DNA of 64,000 nucleotides, from the NCBI RefSeq assembly GCF_963678635.1, contig NC_087067.1, forward strand, positions 38,783,682 to 38,847,681, read 5' to 3'. Of this stretch, positions 47,001 through 57,522 are shown one piece after another. The position numbers and the translations under genes are program-made. Positions within the stretch are counted from its first letter, which is position 1, and each line of letters opens with the position of its first letter. The notes under the pieces were generated by a model. That model was given only the letters and a program-made list of their open reading frames with translations. It was not told the DNA's origin and did no database searches. This DNA is from Symsagittifera roscoffensis (taxonomy: Eukaryota; Xenacoelomorpha; Acoela; Convolutidae).

Positions 47001-47302
47001 AGTAATTATAACTTTATCTGCAACTGAAAGTATACGAATGTTATTTACAGGACGAGAAGAAATTGGACAAAATCATGGAGCTTCTGCGTCTGCAGAAACG
47101 AGGAACTGGAGGAGTGGACACTGCTGCCGACGATGGAGTCTACGACGTCTCCAACGCCGACCGACTCGGATTCTCCGAGGTGGAACTTGTGCAGTTCGTG
47201 GTTGATGGAGTAAACCTCCTGATTGAGATGGAAAAACTAGCCGAACAAGGAAAGTCATACGACAATTTGATCCCGAAGGAAAGAGTGGGCGGAAAGGATT
47301 AA
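35067..47302 (+). CDS. Creatine kinase with a long Ser/Gln/Gly-repeat N-terminal extension, six exons
   Basis: Creatine kinase moves phosphate between ATP and creatine to buffer cellular ATP. Exons are 35067-36501, 36809-36972, 37227-37340, 40036-40222, 46544-46809 and 47051-47302, all GT-AG and in phase. The kinase part starts near residue 430 of exon 1 ([18 protein letters not shown]) and is complete. It includes [14 protein letters not shown], the [20 protein letters not shown] loop, [33 protein letters not shown], the reactive cysteine in [14 protein letters not shown], and [14 protein letters not shown]. The first 70 residues are rich in Arg, Lys and Ser and nearly free of acidic residues, compatible with a mitochondrial presequence. 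Residues about 80-350 are S/Q/G repeats, followed by a Cys/Lys patch. An in-frame TGA immediately before ATG 35067 fixes the start unless an upstream exon exists. Confidence 0.93.
35431..35990 (+). repeat. 90-bp coding tandem repeat in the creatine kinase extension
   Basis: About six units of exactly 90 bp (30 residues), seen from the word agttccaaac/agtttcagtc at 35521, 35611, 35701, 35791, 35881 and 35971. Each unit reads like [20 protein letters not shown] followed by [10 protein letters not shown], with about four Ser-Gln pairs. Shorter SGNPSAxQ units continue to about 36090. Unit-to-unit identity is high, with mostly silent or conservative changes. Confidence 0.95.
36995..37186. mobile_element. 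MITE of the GGCTCTTTCCAGTT family, degenerate, in creatine kinase intron 2
   Basis: Shares ttgttttacgtgttat, aatgttac and caaatttcattgcattatg with the intact copy at 39598. It fills most of a 254-bp intron, starting about 22 bp after the donor and ending about 40 bp before the acceptor. Confidence 0.75.
37201..37243 (+). repeat. 25-bp duplication across the exon 3 acceptor
   Basis: gttgcaagaggcgaagtt occurs at 37201-37218 and again at 37226-37243, the second starting at the splice acceptor of exon 3. The first copy also follows an AG, giving a possible alternative acceptor 25 nt upstream that would shift the frame. Confidence 0.8.
37599..37799. mobile_element. MITE of the GGCTCTTTTTCC family, copy 3, in creatine kinase intron 3
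   Basis: Diverged ends (ggctgtttttcttttccccc / ggggggactaaaaagagcc) and the shared interior word ggcatgcagactagtaaggc. Confidence 0.75.
38049..38190. repeat. Intron 3 local duplication, copy 1
   Basis: Matches 39827-39965 with small changes (cagctttctcaacttgggtt; ttgaaattcaaaagttgaag). A second short duplication, 37981-38038 against 38318-38374, repeats part of the Tc1-like coding end. Confidence 0.75.
38219..38317. mobile_element. MITE of the GGCTCTTTCCAGTT family, left half only
   Basis: Starts ggctcttttccagttcctcc and matches the copy at 39598 for about 100 bp, then stops abruptly at the Tc1-like sequence. Confidence 0.75.
38318..39075 (-). mobile_element. Tc1-like transposase relic in creatine kinase intron 3
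   Basis: The minus strand keeps the landmark [22 protein letters not shown] of the DDE domain (38440-38520). Upstream, in shifted frames, it keeps a SDEC-type block near 38745-38765 (the usual FSDE segment) and helix-turn-helix-like sequence toward 39070. Several frame shifts and stops make it inactive. It opposes the direction of the host gene. Confidence 0.75.
39598..39812. mobile_element. MITE of the GGCTCTTTCCAGTT family, intact, in creatine kinase intron 3
   Basis: A 215-bp element with inverted ends (ggctgttttcctgtttcccc / ggggggaactggaaaagagc then c) and a perfect 8-bp target duplication AGTATTAC (39590-39597 and 39813-39820). Confidence 0.92.
39827..39965. repeat. Intron 3 local duplication, copy 2
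   Basis: Partner of 38049-38190, lying just before exon 4. Confidence 0.75.
40391..40649. mobile_element. MITE of the GGCTCTTTTTCC family, copy 4, in creatine kinase intron 4
   Basis: Left end ggttccttttgccccaccgg is diverged; right half (gatgctcctgtgaggtgggg) is typical. A second right half ends at about 40751. Confidence 0.65.
40755..40937. mobile_element. MITE of the GGCTCTTTTTCC family, copy 5
   Basis: Both ends recognisable (ggttctttttccttccccca / ggtgggggaaaaggaaagag then cc), interior ggccatgacaaacaaatctg. A further left fragment lies at about 41046-41170. Confidence 0.75.
41796..42089. repeat. Creatine kinase intron 4 duplication, unit 1
   Basis: Aligns with 43552-43847 over about 295 bp (gtcaatttaggacttgaaat; aattatcctgtacctaatga). 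A hAT-type MITE has inserted at its right end. Confidence 0.85.
42090..42492. mobile_element. hAT-type MITE (CAGGGGCGGAT family), copy 2
   Basis: A 403-bp element with ends CAGGGGCGGATCTAGG and CCTAAATCCGCCCCTG and a perfect 8-bp target duplication CTTGAAAA (42082-42089, 42493-42500). It lies in the opposite orientation to the copy at 8743, judged from shared interior words. Confidence 0.93.
43028..43145. repeat. Creatine kinase intron 4 duplication, second pair, unit 1
   Basis: Matches 44055-44177 (ggttcctgcagcaa; accagtttataaa; agatttgctaag). With the other pair it indicates that a block of more than 1 kb was tandemly duplicated in this intron. Confidence 0.7.
43552..43847. repeat. Creatine kinase intron 4 duplication, unit 2
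   Basis: Partner of 41796-42089, without the MITE, so it shows the pre-insertion state of the site. Confidence 0.85.
44055..44177. repeat. Creatine kinase intron 4 duplication, second pair, unit 2
   Basis: Partner of 43028-43145. Confidence 0.7.
44327..44950 (-). pseudogene. Ty1/copia retrotransposon relic (RNase H end of the polyprotein)
   Basis: The minus strand keeps, across several frames, landmarks of the copia reverse transcriptase/RNase H C-terminus: [35 protein letters not shown], and the terminal [16 protein letters not shown]. At least one stop and several frame changes interrupt it, including a TGA where the family usually has Trp. It lies antisense inside creatine kinase intron 4. 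Flanking LTRs were not identified with confidence. Confidence 0.85.
45138..45165. repeat. 28-bp perfect hairpin
   Basis: GTGCTGAAATTAC and its exact reverse complement are separated only by TT, 0.2 kb from the copia relic. It could be a foldback remnant or fused element ends (it contains TG...CA). Confidence 0.8.
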
Positions 47303-49833
47303 AAACCGAAAAGGCAGGCACAATTGGGGCGCAATTTGAAATACAGGCGCAATTGGGGAATATATTAATTGCATTGAACAATCATGAAGATTTTTGATTA
47401 GTGTACACTGAGTATCTTTGAATTTGTACTGTATTTGTTTATGCAATCAATTTTAAGCTTGTTAGGTTTGACAGTGAATTCACAAATACCAAGTACTTTT
47501 TTTTCATATGCAGCAATTCCGCCATCTCAGGGATAAGTAATTACAAAACCCTCATTATGCCAGAAAGTTTATGCTTATGTGAGGTGGGGCAAAAGGAAAA
47601 AGAGCCCAATTTTTAACTTTTAGGAAAGGAAAATTCGAAGAAAATAAGAAAAAATACCTAAGACTGTTTGATTCGATTTTGTTGTTGCCTTAGTGACATA
47701 ACATCATGAAATTATTAACAGAGGCTTCCTACAACATGTTGCCTCGATGAAAACATTGTTATCAGATTCGGCCAGGTAGTTTTCGAGAAGAGCTAAAAAA
47801 TTTCAAAAACGGACAAGAAACTAAAACATGGATTTTTTGAGAACTTTTTTTGATTTAAATTTGGACGGTGTCACTTATTCCGAGGAGCATCTCTCAACTT
47901 TTTTTGTTTGATTTATCTAAAGTCTCCAGATTTGGAAAGGCACTTTTTTGAAACTTCTTAACGGTTTTAACAACAATCTTTCATGTGACTTTTCCGAGGA
48001 CCCTAATATTTTTGGCATTCCCGTTTATGCAGGAAGCTTTGCAACCCGTTTTCCATTTAAACCAAAACCGCAGTTTTGGGAGGGTAGTTTTCGTGAAAAG
48101 TCAAGACGCTTCAAGAAACGGTCAAAAAATTTGCGTCAAATATTCCTCGTCGTAGTTTTTCGAAGACTGTAGATAGTGAGTAATGGTAAAAAGAGACTAG
48201 GAACATGCAGGCACACTGGGGGTGTGGGCGGGTTTTCCATTGATATAACTTAAAGTTTTTGAAAATCCCATACGTTACAGAATACCTGTTTTTATGCTTT
48301 TTTCGAATGGCTTGCACCTTAGGAGTATCTGACAAAACAAAACAAATTTCTAAAAATAATTATTAGTTCTAAACAACGGCAAATGTTTGTTTTAATTTTT
48401 TTTAAACGATGTTTGCTTGCGAAAAAACTAAAATGTTAATTTTAAATTTTCACATTGCATGAGCATTTGCAGCCTTTTATTATGTTTTGAACTGATATAA
48501 GATAGATATAAAACAGGACCGGACAAAGTTACCTTTTAAATAGCCGAAACGGCATGTTTTTGTTTTTACGATCATTTGAAAAATCATCGGATTTTGTTGA
48601 GTGATATTTCATATGAAAGCCGGTTTAGTCTTGATTAAACAAGATAATCCCAGTGTCGAGAAAAACCGGTTTGAAAGTTTTGATTTTTGGTAAAATTTTG
48701 AGCTACTAGTGTTCATAGACTGTTTTCTTAGGAAAATTTTTTTGTTTAGTTTTAATGGGCCGCTTTTTTACTGTCCTCTGTCCTCCATTTAACCAGCTGA
48801 GCCCCCATACTTCCCACCACCCAGCCACATGCGCGCGCCTGTTCCGATGCACTTCTGATTAAGGATCTTTTAAATTAGATTTTTAAAATACTATGATAAC
48901 TAAGTAACATATGCGAATACATTGGTCGGGTACAATTACAACAATTTTTTTGACCCTGTAACTTACTTTGGTTCACTTCAAAATTCATAGCAGCTAAGCT
49001 TATTAAGCTTCAAAACTTATAGCTTATAAAGATTCATAACCACATTACCCCTATTAAATTTTAACTGCTGCTATAGTTTTTTTTCCTGCCTCAAATGCAA
49101 GAACCTGAAACAAAACAGAAGCAATGATTTCCTGGTTTGTTCAACAAAAAAACGAGACACTTTCTGCTTTCTTGAAGTTCTATAAAAACGTTTAAATAAG
49201 ATTTGAGAAAATTAGAAAGAAAAAAAACACTCAAAATTTGCACATGTAGTTCTGACGCATATAAAAAACTGAGCAGCTTGAATTTTGAATTTTTTCTTCA
49301 TAAAATTATCAGTTTTGAAGTACAAGATGTCCCAAAATTGATTCGTTTCCATTTGTTAAAATTAAACTACTGTTTTGAAAACTGATATTTTTTAGAGTTT
49401 ACCTCAAATTTGTATTGAAGTTTTACCGGTATCGAGTAACCATATCCATGAAATAAACAGATAGCAGAATCTCATACGGGAGCGTGAAACCTATTGATAG
49501 ACGAAAAACATACGATTCTTGCAAACGACTTGATACGAAAAAAAAATCATTCATGTGCATACAAAAGAACTATCGAAAATTTTTTGAAAAAAGATGAAGT
49601 TATGAAGTTGAGGCAAAAACTCGTTATCAGAATGACAAATAAATATTCAAATTTAATACATCAAACCTCTTTTCAAGGACAAGGTATTCAATCAGATTTT
49701 TTTGAACTCATTCTCTTAAGGTTGTAGATGTGAAAGAGCTCTGATAATTCATCTTACGAAAGAGAAGCGCTGAACACTGGTTCAGACATAGATGAAGTGG
49801 CTTTGATTCATGAAAAAATTCCGTATGTTTAGC
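47303..49833. other. Intergenic, downstream of creatine kinase
   Basis: Holds a right-end fragment of the GGCTCTTTTTCC MITE (about 47541-47608) and, on the minus strand near 48785-48815, a short tRNA-like word (gggggctcagctggttaaat) that may be the head of a SINE. No coding exon recognised. Confidence 0.5.
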
Positions 49834-50045
49834 TGTTAAAAGAGATATTTTATATTAGTGACTTTACAACCTTTACGTCGCTTAACGCTTAATAGTAGTT
49901 TAGTCTAATACCTGCCAAAAGCACATAGACTTTTGGCACAACTGAGTTTGAGTCATTGAACGTTTTTATTGCAACTAATTCTGTTAATCACATCTCGCCT
50001 CACTGTTATTCACACAGTTACCTATTTCATCTCAACTTTTTAACA
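49834..50045 (+). repeat. 5' LTR
   Basis: Starts TGTTAAAAGAG and ends TTTTTAACA just before the presumed primer-binding site. It is about 30 bp longer than the 3' LTR near its right end. Confidence 0.75.
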
Positions 50046-50117
50046 TGGCGCAGTCAAACGAGTCGAATCTACGAAGCCAATAGTTTTTCTGGAACAACGC
50101 ATTAAGCGAGAACCAAC

Positions 50118-50530
50118 ATGACTGGGAAAATGGGCGGAAAAGTTCCAACTGAAAATCATCGCTAAAGATTCGGTAGATATCGAAGATGTGATTGACTCAC
50201 CGGCGAGATCCGATCTAATATACCTCGTCCCAGAAACAGCGGAATTTTCCGACGATCAGACCCGCCAGACCGAAAAAGAAGAACGATACAAACAAGCACT
50301 ACAAGTTTACAACGAAAAAGTGAGAAGGAGGAAAGCAGAAGACAACGCGAAGTTTAATGAACTACACAACGGTGATATCGATATCGATAAGAAGTTAAAG
50401 TCACAACTGTACTAAGCTATCGGAAATGCTTTTCACACAAAAACCTTGGAAAAAGATTACTTCGTAAGGATAGAAGAGGGATTCGTAAGGATAGAAGCAG
50501 TCGACAAGTTTACGAAAAAAGCGTACTAGG
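50118..50530 (+). pseudogene. gag-like remnant
   Basis: A charged, helical segment (RQTEKEERYKQALQVYNEKV, 50255-50330) ends in a stop at 50413. Similar charged sequence continues in other frames. Assigned as gag by position between the LTR and reverse transcriptase and by composition only. Confidence 0.5.
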
Positions 50531-51019
50531 CTTCGGGAGTACGATAATGATCAATGAAAAAGTCATAGTGAGAATAAAATCAAAAGGATGGGACGCTAAG
50601 GATCAACAACTGTTTATCACTGAAGGGGCAGAAAGAAATCTTCTGAGAAACTATATATTACCGAATTTAGGAAATAAGGACCTATAGAAGCAGGCCCAAT
50701 CGAAAATCATAGACACACGGAAGACCCCGACTAAAACACCCGTCGGTATAGAAGTCAACCAGAAAAATTTGAAACAGATAGCCAACCTTGCCAACATCTC
50801 AACAAACCACTTGAACGGTGAAATTATGCATTGATAAGTTACTTAGTGATGGACACATCGAAAAATTGTCCAGATATTCTCAAGACTGCTTTATTTCCTC
50901 TATCGTCAGTAAAGCGAAAAGGGCCGGGTCAATCAAACGGGCTTCAACTTCAAAAGTGCTTACTAAACAAATGTTCCGTAACAGATACCAAATGCAAACC
51001 TGTTTGAATTAATCGACAA

Positions 51020-51400
51020 TGTCGCTCTCACAATTAGTGTTCACGACGAAAACAAAATCTGGTATTCATCTATCGACTTAAAATATGCATACAGCCAGAT
51101 ACCATTATCTAACAAAGCAAGCAACCAATGCAATTTTAACATCGTGTGAGGAGACGTCACAGGTTCATACCGCTTTAAAACAGGAATTTACGGATTAGGC
51201 GATATGTTGAATCAATTTCCACGTATTATGGACCGTCTGATGGAAAATTTATCCAACATACACTAGTTATCTAGATGACATTTTAACCGCTACTGTAAGT
51301 AGCGTTGAAGACCATTGTAAATTTATCAGTAATGTTTTAAAAACCTTGGAAGACAAAGGATTAGCCATAAAATGCGAGAAGTGTAAATTTTTTGACGATT
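51020..51400 (+). pseudogene. Reverse transcriptase remnant (Ty3/gypsy type)
   Basis: Landmarks in order: IDLKYAYSQIPL, a GIYGLGD-like segment, and YLDDIL (51267-51284), the catalytic YxDD box, followed by KCEKCKFF. Stops and frame shifts separate them. Confidence 0.88.
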
Positions 51401-51559
51401 AAAATAGAGCGGCTGGGGTTTTAACTCGACGCGAAGGGGAGAACTCCCTTACTCATAAATCAGATGCCATTAGAAATTTGAAAGAACCACGATGTACCAC
51501 GGTAACAAATTAAACTCAACACAAGAATAAAAAATGATGCTTCACATTTAGAACTGGGC

Positions 51560-51915
51560 GCACTCCCGAGCAAGACCATGGGGGAAATTGGAAGATCGTA
51601 GCGTTCGCGAATAGATTCTTTAGTATAGCTGAACTAAAATACAGCACGAACAAACTGAGGGCCTTAGTTTGGGCGTTAGACCATTTTAAAAACTACTTGT
51701 TAGGTAAACATTTTCCTGTTCTTGCCGATCATAAAGCCTTAATAGTAGCACTTAAAGATGACAGATATACAAAGACAGCTCTATCACGCCTCACTCGTTG
51801 GGCAGATAAACTGCTATCATACGATTTTATGGTTGAAGATCCTCCGGGTAAAGAAATGAGACTTGTGGACTTTCTTTCTAGACACCCATCGTGCGACCAC
51901 GTACCAGTTTCATAG
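51560..51915 (+). pseudogene. RNase H remnant
   Basis: Contains KYSTNKLRALVWALDHFKNY and, in frame, FPVLADHKALIVALK then RLTRWADKLLSYDF and VDFLSRHP, the standard end of gypsy-type RNase H. Confidence 0.88.
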
Positions 51916-52336
51916 GACGACGAAAAATTCGTTATCGCTTCTGTTAACCAAATAAACCTCCTTTTAGACTTTGAAATTATGATGCCTAGATGTACTCATT
52001 AGCAATTAAGGATCAAATTTTCTCAACAAATTGCATCTCATGACTTCAAATACTGCAAAGTGATTGGCCAATCGGTTAATATTATGACAAGTCAAGAAAT
52101 AGAACATGAGAAACGAATTGAGAAGGCTGCGAACTCTGCAAGCCCTATTCACACAATCCAAAATTTCAGTGTGTCAAAAATTTTCTTCGCAAAACAATGG
52201 ATTTTTCGATCAATTACAAAATTCTAAAAGATATGTCCGATCAACTAGATTTAATTGAACAACCTGATAACTAAAATGTAAATAAATCCTCATTTTCAAC
52301 ACCTAGTACTAGCTACCCGTCGGGTACATCTTCAGA

Positions 52337-52467
52337 TCAAACTCTCAAAAATGAAAAAAAATCCTAAACTGATTAAACCTAAGAAATCTATGGATTCAAA
52401 CTCTCAAAAATGAAAAAAAAATCCTAAACTGATTAAACCTAAGAAATCTAAGAAATCTATGGATCCT
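52337..52467 (+). repeat. About 60-bp tandem duplication inside the retroelement
   Basis: tcaaactctcaaaaatgaaa through aagaaatctatgga occurs twice in a row (52337-52395, 52396-52467), the second with a 12-bp stutter. Confidence 0.85.
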
Positions 52468-52599
52468 AAGATTCCAAATTTATGGCATTACTTACAAAAT
52501 AAGACCTCGTACTGAAGAAACTTATGAAAGAAGACAGGAAACATGATATAGCCCATTTGGGAAACTTTCATACACCTTATATCAATAACGAACACGTGA

Positions 52600-53220
52600 A
52601 CGGGGGACAACAATGTTACCCAGACTACACGAAGCACATCCAGGCCAGCTTGCAAAGAAAAGTCTGGCAACTCTACACATCTGGTGGCCAAAAAATTATA
52701 GAGAAATTCAAGTTTAGGAGAGCATTGTATCGAGTGTATGAAAGCAAGTAAAAATTTGAAACCACTGGCAAAACATGATATCCTCGGGAAACTCCCAACG
52801 GTCGTTGAACCAAACCAAGAAATGAAGTTAGAATCCGCCGGCCCGTTACCTTCAATTTGGGAACAAAAAACTTTATACTCGTATGCGTGCACCAATTTTT
52901 GAAATTCCCATCGCCGCAATTAGCATATCCACCAAATTGGCCATAAACTTGCACGAAAATGCATAACCTTGCACGGAATACCTAGAACTATTAGAACGGA
53001 TCAATGGTCGGGATTTATTTCTAAGAAAGTTTGAAAATTCTGTCAAGAACAAAAAATTAACCTTGAGTTCAGCCCAGTGAGTGACCATAGAGCTATGGGC
53101 TTGGTTAAGCGACTAATTAGAACAATAAAAGAATAACTCATGGTTATGGCACAAGAAAATCCAAAACTTTCCTTAGAAATCGCATTACTAAAGATCATAA
53201 AATTCTAGAGGACTGTAACT
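52600..53220 (+). pseudogene. Integrase remnant
   Basis: HPGQLAKKSLATLHIWWP near 52636-52690 and a following Cys-containing block fit the zinc-binding N-terminal domain. SPVSDHRAMGLVKRLIRTIK near 53075-53130 matches the end of the catalytic core. Multiple stops. Confidence 0.8.
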
Positions 53221-53879
53221 CAACACTCACTAAACTGCTCTTTTTTGAAGCAATATCTTCGGTAGATCACCAAGCACATTTTGGTAAAACTTCCATCTTC
53301 AAGAAACCTGGATTGCAACAAAACATTGTTATGTATAGATAAAGGACGAAAACTAATGTGCCGGGACAGACGATATGACTGGGATGCCCCTGATGACATC
53401 GAAGACTGACTCCTAGACGAGGAATCCTCCTCATCAGTTGACATATCAAACGCCACTTTATATGTACCTACAAGCTCGGGTTCTCCTGTGAAAGTCCTCG
53501 CAGAGAAACGAAAAGCCCTAGGTGTGGCCAATCACGTCCTGATTAAGACCCTTATCTATAGAAAAGTACGAACAGAAGACAGAAAATAGGACGAACCATA
53601 CTATAGAGAACTTAAAGAAGAAATAGTAAGCGAATCGTATCAAACAATTACGCTTAAAATGGGAAAACAATTCGTAAATCGTATTTAGCCGTGAAAAGAT
53701 CCACTGTACTGAAAAAAGTAAGCCCTCGCAAGAAGAACCAACTAATCAAACTTTATGCCACAAAAGGACCCAGGAAAGTTACGAAACCGTCAAGAAATAT
53801 ATGATTCAAGAGCTCGAAGGCAAGTCAAAAGAAGAGGAACCTTCAGGCTAAATTTGAAGAACTAGACATCGCTAGGCGA

Positions 53880-55063
53880 AATGCGGCAATGAATAGCTCG
53901 AGGAAAAGACTGCTACGAGAGGAAGAAGAACAGAGAAAACGATTCAGATATCTTATTGGTTTAGAGAGCAGCCAAGAACCAATCACATCGGGCCAACCTA
54001 TTCGACCATTATTAACTCACACACCAGACATATCAACCACAAATATTCCAATAGAACGATGTCCGACGACAAAGCCAGCAATCTTATTCTGCCTAAAATT
54101 CTCAAAACACTTGTTAGAAGCAACTTAGAAAACCAACAAGATCATGCAGTTCAAGAACCAACAAACAAGAAATTTTTCGAAATGAAGAATCGAACGTAGA
54201 AAAAGAACAGGATTTAGCTCAAGCCTCAATTGACCCTGAACTAAACGTTATTAACCCCGAACAGCTCACGACTGGATAGACTTGACAAATTTGACAACAA
54301 CTGGCAAGAGTCAGTGATTAAAGTTCAAAGGCCACAGTTCTTAAACCCAACAGTACCTCAGATCACGGAGCCGAATATGATCCTAGCATAGATGAACACG
54401 GAGATCCAGAACCAAAACCCTATCCCTACCCAAAGCACGTCCAAACCAAAACTAACGGTTATGGCCAAACGGAAAGCCTCGTCGCCCATGAAATCGCCGC
54501 CTCCAAGAAAAACGGCAGAATTTCACTTTAGACACAATGCCAGACCCATTCGTGCCAGACAACCGCCATCGTTACTAGGAGAGAGGGTATTTACGAGCCT
54601 CGTTGAAACCTCAGGCGATAGACCAGGAGAACATTTTTCAACCTATGTAAAAACTCCGTTGTTCAATCCATCTTTAGAAGCCATCACCATCGAAACAGGA
54701 AGTCACCAAATGGACGTCGCTGGTTTAACCTCTCCACTTACTTCATATCTATGACACTCGATTTTAGATAATCTTACAAGACGTGGACCCAAACTAGTGG
54801 GCAAAACGGAGTCCTCCTTAAGAATCTCACCTACTTTATCTCTCAAGAAATTTCAGTTTAAACCGGAGGTGCGGAAGAGTGAATTTGACCCATCGGGCCT
54901 ACCCTCTGGATCTGCAGCTGTCGTAGAGACACCAATAGTTAACAACCCTGATTGGCTCAACACAGCTCGATCTTTGCAGCTATGGAGCTACTAGGACGCC
55001 CGATGACTCTTGAAGAACTCAGGAAATGGACTGAAACTAGAGCTTCGAATCGTGACGCTGCAT
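53880..55063 (+). pseudogene. Third reading frame of the LTR element, function unknown
   Basis: Open pieces (53889-54128, 54392-54754, 54797-54994) downstream of integrase are charged and Pro/Ser/Thr-rich. I see no signal peptide, transmembrane helix or fusion-type segment, so an envelope is not supported. A structural or accessory product is possible. Confidence 0.45.
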
Positions 55064-55367
55064 AAACTTTGGATAACCTTGAACTTTTTTTTTGTTATTA
55101 ATTTAAACTCTTTTTTTCATTTTGCGTTCAGTTTTGGATTACTATCTTAAGTACATTCCTGATTTTAGTTCCTCTAACAAAAATGGGGTGCTATACCTAG
55201 ATTATTCTATGACCCGGTGCTTGGAACATTTGTACTACTTAAGTTATTTTTATTTTTTTTGGGCTCCATTAACCGATCTATATTAATCTAATTTACTCCA
55301 TCCTGCCTTTACGTATTATTTGTGGGTGAAAAGTAGATGTAAATTTCAATTAACTTTTCACGAGGAA

Positions 55368-55550
55368 TGTCAAAAAGGGTATTATCTGTTAGTGACCTTT
55401 CAACCTTTACATCGCTTATCGCTTAATGTTAATTTCGTCTAATACCTGCTAAAAGTGCAACGGCTTTTGGCACAACTGAGTTTGAGACATTGAACGTTTT
55501 TATTCCAACTAATTCTGATAACAACTAATCTTGGTTCAACCTTTTAAACA
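55368..55550 (+). repeat. 3' LTR
   Basis: Starts TGTCAAAAAGGG, ends CTTTTAAACA, and aligns with 49834-50045. Confidence 0.75.
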
Positions 55551-55584
55551 ATCTTTCCTTTTAGCTAGTCTTTTTTTTAGGTCG

Positions 55585-55725
55585 TCCAAATTGATTTTCC
55601 GAGCTCTTCAAATGGACTAAAATGACCCTGTTTTGGTCAAAACTTCTGCGCCGCAGGCAAAATTTTGAAAAAAAGGCCAAAAAAATGTTAGTTTTTAGGG
55701 GACCCTTCTGGTCGGCAGATGTGTA
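55585..55725. mobile_element. Fragment of the CAGGGGCGGAT hAT-type MITE
   Basis: Interior words (ttctgcgccgcaggcaaaat, ggacccttctggtcggca) match the middle of the copy at 42090; both ends are missing. Confidence 0.6.
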
Positions 55726-57480
55726 GTTACTTGTGTAGTTACTGATGACCCAAAGCTTTTAAATATTTAAAGCTTTTTGATTTTCGTATGCTTGCTAACT
55801 TATAAAGTGCTGGTATAAAATCATGAGTTAAGAAAAAACCTAATACATAGTAAAAATATAGTAAAAATATGAAAGTTCGGAAAATGGCATTTTGGTCACG
55901 CTCTGAACAAATTTGGGCGAGCTAATTTTTTTTTATTTTTAAAGTTTCATGATTGGCAAAAGTTTCATGAAAAGCTATTAGGCCTGTCTAAGCACGGTAA
56001 GTTTCCATTTTTGTTAGGTGTGGCAGATTGGGCTATGAAACATAATCCAAAATTGTCAATTGAAAATTGATTTGAAGTCATAAGAACAATCGATTTGAGG
56101 TCATAAAATATTCAGATAAATGCTGAACCTTATTTCAAACTCAACCGTTTCAATAAATTGTGTTTGCGACTGAAATTTCTGAACGCAGTTTTTTTATACT
56201 TTGAAAAAAGTTTATTTCGCAACTGGCATTTTTAAATTTTTTAAGCTTTTTTAAGGTGTTCAACTACCAGTCCCTCATTGCAAACTACTGTTTAATTTTT
56301 ACTGTTAGATGGTCTTGCGGGTAAATAGGTTTCCAGTGAGAAATTTACGACGAAATCTACGACGAGCTGAGTTCTTTTGTCGACCTGGAAAAACGAATAA
56401 AAAAGAGAATAAACAACGCGCCATCCCTCCACAAATGAAAATGTTTGAAAATTTTCAAAATCCTGAAGTTACAAAATCAGATTACATTTTTGTTCTTACA
56501 CCAGATTTGTTCTTACATCTGTTTGGATTTTTGCAATCAGATTTTTCAAAAATGCACATCACTGTTTATACTCTATCATAGTCGGTTAAAAATTAAAACT
56601 GATTAGGTTTTTAAGACAGGCTCAAAATGGCATTTAAATTATAATTATGTGCTATAATTGGGTACAGGTTTCATGATTTTCATAGTTGTTATGCAACGAT
56701 GAAATTTCTATAAAATACCTCATAATACCTATTTTGTTCAGATTTTAATTTTTAAATTTGAGAAAAAACGATTGATTACAAGATGCGAAAAAACTACAGA
56801 TCATTTTTTGTTACTAAAAAAAGTTTATTTCATATTTTTTTGGCCATATTCGCAAAAAAAAACAATGAAAATGACCTCATTTTGCAAGATTTTCATGCGT
56901 TTAAACAGTTTAAGCCTCGGCTACTATCAAAAATTTAAACTCCGTCTAAATGTTTTTTGGCTTGAGGTCGTGTCAATATGTTGACTAAATTAGAATCTAT
57001 GTGAACAGTGTCATTCACAATTAGTAAAAGTGTTTATAAAATTTTAACTTGGTCAGAAACAACCCAGGTAAGTATAATTCAAGCTATTTCTTGCAATTAT
57101 TTTTCTCTATGTGATCAACATGAAGTCTCATCCATTAAAATGCTGGTCAGTTGTGGAATGTGAATGCAGAAAAAAACAACCGAAACACACGCTGGTATCA
57201 AAATTTGATTATGTTTTTGTATGTTTATGTATATCGAATTTTCCCCGCATTCCTCAATTTCATGTTTAGATTATTGTTTCGTTAAAACAGGAATAGAGCA
57301 TGGCGAAAGTATTTCCACAAGTTTTTCCATATTTAAAAATGACTGCTGGTATCAAGGCAAAACCTTAAATAATCCGACGGCCATTGAATTGGTCTCTTAT
57401 TTTGAATTTTAGCAAAACTGTGAATTTTAGGCTGATAATATCAAACTTAAGTGTTACAATTTGAGTGTGCATGGAACTGA
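55726..57480. other. Intergenic, no supported gene
   Basis: AT-rich with unremarkable short open frames, including one of 90 codons at 56309 that begins with Arg-rich sequence but has no homology I recognise. Confidence 0.5.
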
Positions 57481-57522
57481 TTCAACCAGTTAGCGCCTTA
57501 GCTCGTGTTAAATATAAAACGA

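Larger units (their letters stand above)
49834..55550 (+). mobile_element. Degenerate Ty3/gypsy-type LTR retrotransposon
   Basis: The 5.7-kb element is bounded by direct repeats 49834-50045 and 55368-55550. They begin TGT, end CA and agree at roughly 85-90 % over the alignable core (caactgagtttgag, cattgaacgttttta). The internal order is gag-like, reverse transcriptase, RNase H, integrase, then a third reading frame. Every domain has stops or frame shifts, so the copy is dead. The sequence after the 5' repeat (tggcgcagtcaaacg) fits a primer-binding site; a purine run (cgaggaa) precedes the 3' repeat. No clear target duplication was found. Confidence 0.85.

Noticed and set aside
48785..48815. 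tRNA gene on the minus strand
   Set aside because: Only an A-box-like word (gggggctcagctggttaaat) is present; no B box or cloverleaf follows. At most a SINE fragment.
49494..49727. 77-codon Lys-rich open frame before the LTR element
   Set aside because: No recognisable domain or splice signals; consistent with AT-rich chance sequence.
53220..53531. 103-codon minus-strand frame rich in Ser
   Set aside because: Shadow of the decayed retroelement on the plus strand; no independent support.
53880..55063. Envelope gene of the gypsy-type element
   Set aside because: No signal peptide, transmembrane helix or paired cysteines are visible, so the position alone does not justify the label.
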